A DNA stretch of 35,446 nucleotides from JAAYCI01 sp047972265 (GTDB taxonomy: Bacteria; Bacillota; Clostridia; Oscillospirales; Ruminococcaceae), in assembly GCA_047972265.1 (NCBI GenBank), contig JBKEAM010000063.1, positions 1 through 35,446 on the forward strand, read 5' to 3'. The notes below the pieces were generated by a model. The model was not told the DNA's origin. It saw nothing but the letters and a program-made list of their open reading frames with translations, and made no database searches. Position 1 is the stretch's first letter. Each line of letters opens with the position of its first letter. This document shows positions 30,944 to 35,446 of this stretch, one piece after another. Made by a program: the position numbers and the translations under genes.

Positions 30944-32227
30944 ATGGCTCTGCTGGAAAAAATGTTTACTGTTGATGAAGTTGCTGAGATGGCTTCTGTT
31001 ACAAGCCGTACCGTGCGCAACTATATAAAAGAAGGCAAATTGCATGGCCATAAATTGGGTGGGCAGTGGCGTTTCCCGGAGGCCGAGGTACAGCGCCTTT
31101 TGTATGGCGGAGCCGAATCTTCTGCTGCGCCCACAGAACCTTCTTCTAAAACCTCTGCCCCCATACCCGAACAACCTTTTTTAAACGAGGTAAAGCCGGA
31201 GCCTGTTGTACCGGAGCCGCAGCCTGCTGCCCCGGAAACACCCGACCCTACACCCTATATACAACCACAGCAGCAAGCGCCTGCCGCCACTGCTGTTGAA
31301 ACAACCGCTGTGCCCGACCCCCCCGCAGCTTCGGCGGCTCAGGTTGCCGCTGTTCCTGACGTGGATGCAAAGGATACTGCCAATAATACCCCTCCGGCAG
31401 ACCCCGGTATGGCAAACACGCCTTCTATTCCTCCCTCTACTTTGCCGCATACAGATGCGCCGGTACAAAAAAAGGCGGAAGCACCCCAGCACACCATACC
31501 GGTTGCTTTAAGCGGTTTACCCAGTTCGGCACCGCCTGCGGCACCGGCACCCGTTGCACCGCCGCAGCCCACTTTTGAGGAAGATTTTTTGGTGCCAGAG
31601 GATGTAAAGGCTTTTATTCAGCCTTATCAGCAAAGTGACCCAAATATTTCTCCCGCGGCGGCAGATGAAGCTTTCTACTCCAGCCTATTGGAAAACAACT
31701 CTATTTCTCCCGAGACAGCATACAGGCCTTCTTCTTCGTACCAGCAAATTGCCCCGGGCAGCGCCCCGCAGGAAGAATCCGCCACACCGGAACCTGCTGC
31801 TCCTGCTAAGGCATCTTCATCACCACCTGCAGCCTCTCACAACGAGCCTGCCGCGCAATACAATATCCCGGTTTCCTCCCGTACGCCGTTGCCTTCTGTC
31901 TCTAAAGGGGGAGGGCGCCAAAGCAGAGGCGGGGTGCTAAGCAATTTTGAGCTAAGTGATGTTGGCAAGCGCGTTGCTCAGTTTACCTCTGAGGTGCATG
32001 ATTGCAGCAATGGTGCCCAAATTTGTATGGTGTATGATGTTCATCAATCTTTGGCTGCCGCAAAAATAACCAGCGATAAAATTGTACAAACCGCTGCCGA
32101 ATTAAGTACAGACGGCATTCCCTGTCTTTCTTTTGTAGAGTTTGATGCACGGTACTATATTGCTCGGTATACTTTATTTGGTTCTTCTGCCTTTTTAAAA
32201 TTTTGCCTTGATATTTTAGGCGGATAA
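30944..32227 (+). CDS. Excisionase-type helix-turn-helix protein with Pro/Ala-rich linker and unknown C-terminal domain
   Basis: The 427-residue protein has three parts. Residues 7-57 (MFTVDEVAEMASVTSRTVRN and onward) form a MerR-like/excisionase helix-turn-helix, with the GGQWRFPEAEVQRLL end typical of HTH_17 proteins. Residues 58-330 are a Pro/Ala/Glu/Gln-rich, probably disordered linker. The final 97 residues are compact: SNFELSDVGKRVAQF, CMVYDVHQSLAAAK and VEFDARYYIARYTLFG; I recognise no family. The start is uncertain: GTG 30941, ATG 30944 and ATG 30962 are all in frame, with an AGGTGAT-like ribosome binding site close by. It is probably a transcription or chromosome-associated factor (inference from the HTH only). 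Confidence 0.65.
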   Translation: MALLEKMFTVDEVAEMASVTSRTVRNYIKEGKLHGHKLGGQWRFPEAEVQRLLYGGAESSAAPTEPSSKTSAPIPEQPFLNEVKPEPVVPEPQPAAPETPDPTPYIQPQQQAPAATAVETTAVPDPPAASAAQVAAVPDVDAKDTANNTPPADPGMANTPSIPPSTLPHTDAPVQKKAEAPQHTIPVALSGLPSSAPPAAPAPVAPPQPTFEEDFLVPEDVKAFIQPYQQSDPNISPAAADEAFYSSLLENNSISPETAYRPSSSYQQIAPGSAPQEESATPEPAAPAKASSSPPAASHNEPAAQYNIPVSSRTPLPSVSKGGGRQSRGGVLSNFELSDVGKRVAQFTSEVHDCSNGAQICMVYDVHQSLAAAKITSDKIVQTAAELSTDGIPCLSFVEFDARYYIARYTLFGSSAFLKFCLDILGG

Positions 32228-32254
32228 AAAGCTCCCCACAAAGGGGAGCTTTTT
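32227..32254. terminator. Bidirectional terminator between the HTH gene and the SH3-like gene
   Basis: AAAAGCTCCCC (32227-32237) pairs with GGGGAGCTTTT (32243-32253 or so) around ACAAA. T-runs follow on both strands. It lies 50 bp past the SH3-like stop on the minus strand. Confidence 0.9.
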
Positions 32255-32303
32255 CTTTTTGTATTTTATTTATCTAATACAACTTTATGTAAATAAATGC
32301 CGA

Positions 32304-32621
32304 TTATATCGAAACCGCCTTTTCTGCTGGGAGCCATCCCGATTGATTTTGCTTATTTTTAACATACAGCCATTCAAAATCTATTTCTAGTAGCTCTAAT
32401 TCTTCTCCCAAAGTGGCAATAAGTTCGGTAGGATTATAGTCTCTTATTAAAATATCATCTTGCAAATACGAATCTGGCACATAGGTTTGTATCCCGTTTA
32501 TTTTACATGCAAGCCAATGGCTGTATCTTTGTGTTGGCTCAACATCCTGTACTCGGCTTCCTTTAACAAACAGAGGGAAAACACCCTCACCATCGTGGTT
32601 ATCTGTAACAAGCAGCTTCAC
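32304..32621 (-). CDS. SH3-like domain protein (105 aa), dinB partner gene
   Basis: The 105-residue protein looks like two tandem SH3-like beta barrels. The first ends TYVPDSYLQD (about 47-56) and the second reads LLEIDFEWLYVKNKQNQSGWLPAEKAVSI at the C-terminus, where WLYVKN and GWLPAE are SH3-type strands. No signal peptide is seen, so it should be cytoplasmic, unlike many bacterial SH3 proteins. The start is GTG 32621 after AAAGGAGA. It follows dinB by 21 bp on the same strand and should share its transcript. Function is not known. Confidence 0.6.
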   Translation of the reverse strand: MKLLVTDNHDGEGVFPLFVKGSRVQDVEPTQRYSHWLACKINGIQTYVPDSYLQDDILIRDYNPTELIATLGEELELLEIDFEWLYVKNKQNQSGWLPAEKAVSI

Positions 32622-32642
32622 TCTATTCTCCTTTTAAAATCA

Positions 32643-33881
32643 TTATTCTTCTTTCTTCTCTTTGGTTTTTGCACGAGAGGGAATGCCTATATTGTTATGC
32701 AGTGCCCCACCTTGCAAAATAGCGGTACGCCCATATTTGCTGCGTATCTTGTCCATGCTTTTTTCCAGCTTTTCTCGTTTGTCATTTTCGGGCTCTATAT
32801 CTTCTAACAAGCTGGTTTGCACAATATCCGGAGTTTCTTGCAGTTGTATTGCGGTTACTGTTAACATACGTATTGGTTTTTTCATGCTCCAGTTTTCTTT
32901 TACAAGCTGCATTCCTGTTTCAAAAATATCTTTGCTTGTGTTTGTAGCTCTTACAAGCTGCTTTTGGCGCGAAATGCTTTTTAAATCTGTATTTTTAATT
33001 TGCACCTGCACTACCTTTCCGTACAGCCCATATTTTCGCAAACGCTCTGCCACTTCATCTGCCAATGACATTAGCCCAAGTGCAATGTCTTTTTCTCCTA
33101 CAAGGTTACGGCGAAAGGTAATACCGTTGCCTACGCTTTTTATCTGCTCGCTTTCTTGGTACTGCGATACCTGGCTGTCGTTTTCTCCCGCTGCATTTTG
33201 CCTTAGCTCGGGCCCCATTTTGCCCAAAGTATTTTGCAGCAGTGCAGGGTCGGCCTCGGCCAATTCTCCAATTGTTTTTATCCCAAGTTCTGCCAGTGCT
33301 TTTTGTGTTTTTTTACCTACATACAAAAGCATCCCCACCGGCATTGGGTATAACATTTGCTTATAGTTGCTTTTGTTTATCTCGGTAATTGCATCCGGCT
33401 TTTTGTAGTCAGAGCCTAATTTGGCATATACTTTATTAAAACTTACTCCTATAGACACCGTGAGCCCTGTCTCTTTTTTTACCGTTTGCCGTATCTGCTC
33501 GGCCACTTCCATTGGGGTTTGTGCAAACAAATGCCAGCTTCCGGTTATATCCAGCCAGCTTTCGTCTATCCCAAAAGGTTCAATTAAATCTGTATAGCGG
33601 CTATAGATGCTGTTTATAATTTTAGAGTACTCGCGATACTCATTGTGATGAGGGGGCAGTAAAATTAAATTTGGACATTTTCTTTTTGCCTGCCATACTG
33701 TTTCTGCCGTTTTTATTTCGTACTTTTTGGCAGCTTCGTTTTTGGCCAATATAATACCGTGGCGGTTGTCCTCACTGCCCGCTACTGCTACCGGCTTATC
33801 TTTTAATTCGGGAAATTTAAGCAACTCTACCGAGGCATAAAAACTGTTGCAGTCTATATGAAGAATCACCCGTTCTGCCAT
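32643..33881 (-). CDS. dinB: Y-family DNA polymerase IV (DinB)
   Basis: The 412-residue translesion polymerase has catalytic acids Asp10 (HIDCNSFYASVE), Asp106 and Glu107 (EPFGIDESWLD), and steric-gate Tyr15. The thumb has a helix-hairpin-helix (GIKTIGELAEAD), followed by the little-finger domain (about 240-345). A clamp-binding-like QTSLL (355-359) sits before the C-terminal EKLEKSMDKIRSKYG helix, as in Firmicutes homologues. The last 15 residues are Lys/Glu-rich. ATG 33881 follows GGGAGAAC. No LexA box (GAACNNNNGTTC type) was seen upstream. An SH3-like gene follows in the same operon. Confidence 0.93.
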   Translation of the reverse strand: MAERVILHIDCNSFYASVELLKFPELKDKPVAVAGSEDNRHGIILAKNEAAKKYEIKTAETVWQAKRKCPNLILLPPHHNEYREYSKIINSIYSRYTDLIEPFGIDESWLDITGSWHLFAQTPMEVAEQIRQTVKKETGLTVSIGVSFNKVYAKLGSDYKKPDAITEINKSNYKQMLYPMPVGMLLYVGKKTQKALAELGIKTIGELAEADPALLQNTLGKMGPELRQNAAGENDSQVSQYQESEQIKSVGNGITFRRNLVGEKDIALGLMSLADEVAERLRKYGLYGKVVQVQIKNTDLKSISRQKQLVRATNTSKDIFETGMQLVKENWSMKKPIRMLTVTAIQLQETPDIVQTSLLEDIEPENDKREKLEKSMDKIRSKYGRTAILQGGALHNNIGIPSRAKTKEKKEE

Positions 33882-33920
33882 GTTCTCCCTGTCTTTCTGT
33901 TTACTGTGTTGTTTATTGTT

Positions 33921-33929
33921 ATTATATCA
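33921..33929 (-). promoter_or_regulatory. Extended -10 promoter of dinB
   Basis: The complement of 33921-33929 reads TGATATAAT, a TGn-extended perfect -10. No good -35 is visible. The leader is about 35 nt. Confidence 0.5.
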
Positions 33930-33951
33930 TACTTTTTGTATTTTCCTTTTG

Positions 33952-33980
33952 TGTACAAGGTGGGGTTGTCGTGCTATAAT
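33952..33980 (+). promoter_or_regulatory. Promoter of the zinc-ribbon gene
   Basis: TGTACA (33952-33957) and a perfect TATAAT (33975-33980) are 17 bp apart, about 60 nt before the ATG at 34048. Confidence 0.6.
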
Positions 33981-34047
33981 ATGGGCATAAAGCGTCCTTA
34001 ATAAAATTTGCCAGCCGCATTATGCTTTTAAGAAAGGATGGAACGAT

Positions 34048-34497
34048 ATGGATAATAAGAATAACCGGGTTAGCCAAATTCTTGCACACCTGGCAGATGC
34101 CGCTTCTTCTGCTGCCACCGGTGTTTCTGATGCTGTTCAATCTGCCGGCCAGGCAATTGGCGGAAAATATGATTCTGTTAAATTAAACTTTGAACTTGGC
34201 CGTTTGCACGACGACCAAGAAAAACTTTTTGCAGATATTGGGCGCACAATGTATCTCATTCAGTCCGGCGCTTTTTCGTCGGAGCCGGAGGGCACCGCCC
34301 CCTTGGTAGACGCCCAGCAAACCACAGACACGCTGCTTTTGCAGGCTGATCAAAAGCAGCAGGACATTGACCTTGCTGCCGAGCGTTTAAACAAGCTAAA
34401 TGGTTCTAAGGTTTGCCCCGTATGCGCAAAGATAAGCAACGGCAAAGATATTTTTTGCTCTGCCTGCGGTGCGCGGCTTCCCAACTATGAAGACTGA
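34048..34497 (+). CDS. Zinc-ribbon protein of unknown function (149 aa)
   Basis: The 149-residue protein has an Ala/Ser-rich N-terminus (LADAASSAATGVSDAVQSAG, residues 16-35), then a helical, coiled-coil-like middle (about 44-118). A C-terminal zinc ribbon has two CxxC knuckles, CPVC and CSAC, spaced 14 residues apart near residues 123-143, ending CGARLPNYED. Similar small zinc-ribbon proteins are common in Clostridia with no assigned role. ATG 34048 follows AAAGGATGG. It is followed by a terminator-like hairpin and then the CmpB-like membrane gene on the same strand. Confidence 0.65.
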   Translation: MDNKNNRVSQILAHLADAASSAATGVSDAVQSAGQAIGGKYDSVKLNFELGRLHDDQEKLFADIGRTMYLIQSGAFSSEPEGTAPLVDAQQTTDTLLLQADQKQQDIDLAAERLNKLNGSKVCPVCAKISNGKDIFCSACGARLPNYED

Positions 34498-34513
34498 TTA
34501 TACCTTTTGTGCG

Positions 34514-34542
34514 GACCGGCTGCAGTAGTGGCCGGTCTTTCT
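34514..34542 (+). terminator. Putative terminator after the zinc-ribbon gene
   Basis: GACCGGC (34514-34520) pairs with GCCGGTC (34531-34537), followed by TTTCTT. The T-run is short, so readthrough into the next gene is possible. Confidence 0.55.
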
Positions 34543-34574
34543 TGCATATATTTTTAAAAAGGGGAGTATCTTTT

Positions 34575-35446
34575 ATGTTTTACCAACTACTGTGCTTTTT
34601 TATTATTTATGCTTTTTTAGGTTGGTGTCTTGAAGTTGCTTTTTGCTCTATAGATACAGGTAAGTTTGTAAACCGCGGTTTTTTAAACGGCCCCGTTTGT
34701 CCCATTTATGGCTTTGGTGCAACCCTGGTGGTAATGCTACTACAGCCATTTGAAAACAATTTTGTTTTATTATTTATTGGCTCGGTAGTAGTAACCAGCT
34801 TGCTTGAACTGGTTGGAGGATTTCTTTTAGATAAGCTTTTTCATACAAAGTGGTGGGATTACAGCGATGCTCCTTTCAACATTGGGGGCTATATATGTTT
34901 AAAGTTTAGCCTTGCGTGGGGCGTATGCTGCCTTTTCCTTGTAAAGTTTATTCATCCCGCTATTTTGTTTTTGGTAGAAATTACTCCGTTTTGGCTGGGC
35001 ATTGTTCTTTTATGTTTTTTGTATACACTGCTTATATGCGACCTTGTGGTAACCGTTTTTGCCATACTTAAAATGAACCGTAATCTAGGCGAAATTGCCG
35101 ATGTTGCCGCTGCATTAAAAGCCAGCAGCAATGTAATGGCAAAAAACATAGGCAATACTGCTATTTCGGCCGCAGATAAAATTAATGCACTGGAGCTGGA
35201 AGAAAAGAAAAACAAATTGCTTACTTCATTAGAAGAACAGAAGGATAAGCTGCTTGCCCCTAAAGAAGAGGGAAGCGAAGAGCCTGTAAAGGATAAAATT
35301 GTAAACGCCTACAACGATGCCGTTAAATCTTTTTTTGAAAAGAATGCCAGAATACGTAAGCGTCTTTTGCGGGCATTTCCTGATATGAAGAGCAAGCGGA
35401 ATCCCAACGAATTGGATAGCCTTCGCTCTTTCTTTTTTGGGGCAAA
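34575..35446 (+). CDS. Putative ABC-transporter-permease (CmpB-like, PF06541) membrane protein, cut by the right edge
   Basis: The open frame begins at ATG 34575, 8 nt after GGGGAG, and has 290 codons before the window ends. The N-terminal 160 residues have about five membrane segments with the family-typical AFLGWCLEVAF, VNRGFLNGPVCPIYGFGA, LLELVGGFLLDKLFHTKWWDY and APFNIGGYICLKFSLAWG. This matches the clostridial CmpB-like putative ABC permease family. A charged, helical cytoplasmic tail rich in Lys/Glu (about 170-290) follows. No ATPase is adjacent in view, so transport function is unproven. Confidence 0.78.
   Translation, partial: MFYQLLCFFIIYAFLGWCLEVAFCSIDTGKFVNRGFLNGPVCPIYGFGATLVVMLLQPFENNFVLLFIGSVVVTSLLELVGGFLLDKLFHTKWWDYSDAPFNIGGYICLKFSLAWGVCCLFLVKFIHPAILFLVEITPFWLGIVLLCFLYTLLICDLVVTVFAILKMNRNLGEIADVAAALKASSNVMAKNIGNTAISAADKINALELEEKKNKLLTSLEEQKDKLLAPKEEGSEEPVKDKIVNAYNDAVKSFFEKNARIRKRLLRAFPDMKSKRNPNELDSLRSFFFGA

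Noticed and set aside
31181..31940. Open frames on both strands inside the Pro/Ala-rich linker region
   Set aside because: They are shadows produced by the biased, repeat-like composition of the linker-coding sequence; no ribosome binding sites.
33882..33960. LexA/SOS box upstream of dinB
   Set aside because: No GAACNNNNGTTC-type palindrome is present between dinB and its neighbour.
1..35446. CRISPR arrays, insertion sequences, prophage or integrative element boundaries
   Set aside because: No regularly spaced direct repeats, transposase or integrase genes, or target-site duplications were seen. The tRNA-Arg 3' end is not followed by an integrase gene.

Overview
The window looks like a chromosomal segment of a Gram-positive Clostridia bacterium, most likely in the Oscillospiraceae/Ruminococcaceae. 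The reasons are Firmicutes-type gene order (a block resembling the yaaO-yaaQ-holB-yaaT-yabB-yabC stretch of Bacillus), strong AGGAGG-type ribosome binding sites, frequent GTG and TTG starts, sigma-A type promoters, and protein sequences of clostridial character. I see no phage, IS element, plasmid module or CRISPR array. It reads as core chromosome with some small accessory modules.

Layout. 1-215: start of a MYG1-family gene (minus), running off the left edge. 566-7501 (plus): a rhomboid-like membrane protein, an Orn/Lys/Arg decarboxylase-family enzyme, the c-di-AMP receptor DarA, HolB, RicT, a 2[4Fe-4S] ferredoxin, TrmN6, RsmI and a YfcE-like phosphoesterase. 7564-8307 (minus): a bactofilin, followed by tRNA-Arg(ACG) at 8701-8777. 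9110-11429 (minus): a drug-response operon of a MerR/TipAS-like regulator, an ABC ATPase and an ABC-2 permease, with a MerR-type promoter (19-bp spacer). 11826-14685 (plus): the Trk potassium system, with trkH broken by a one-base shift in an A5 run. 14828-19418: ilvE, a HAD phosphatase, a SagB-type nitroreductase with an orphan partner, a YitT-family membrane protein and a YcxB-like protein. 19571-21004: an AI-2E-type transporter.

21057-25728 (minus) is a probable operon: ribulose-phosphate 3-epimerase, three Rnf/Nqr-like membrane proteins (D, E and A types), a DUF1015 protein and a VOC protein. The Rnf-like trio lacks rnfB, rnfC and rnfG, and it lacks all four cysteines that hold the intramembrane Fe-S centre in ordinary Rnf/Nqr. 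It is the best candidate here for an undescribed system. 25831-28039 (minus): an OmpR-family two-component system. 28237-30826 (plus): YchF, MTA/SAH nucleosidase and a TrmB with an altered signature. An 11-bp inverted repeat begins directly after the ychF stop and covers the ribosome binding site and start of the nucleosidase gene. 30944-32227: a helix-turn-helix protein with a long Pro/Ala-rich linker and an unrecognised C-terminal domain. 32304-33881 (minus): DinB polymerase with an SH3-like partner. 34048-35446 (plus): a zinc-ribbon protein and a CmpB-like membrane protein cut by the right edge.

The recurring themes are RNA modification (TrmN6, RsmI, TrmB, RicT), potassium and c-di-AMP physiology (DarA, TrkA/TrkH), membrane redox or transport (the Rnf-like trio, ferredoxin) and stress or drug response (MerR-ABC, two-component system, DinB). 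Function calls come from motif recognition by eye; no database search was possible.
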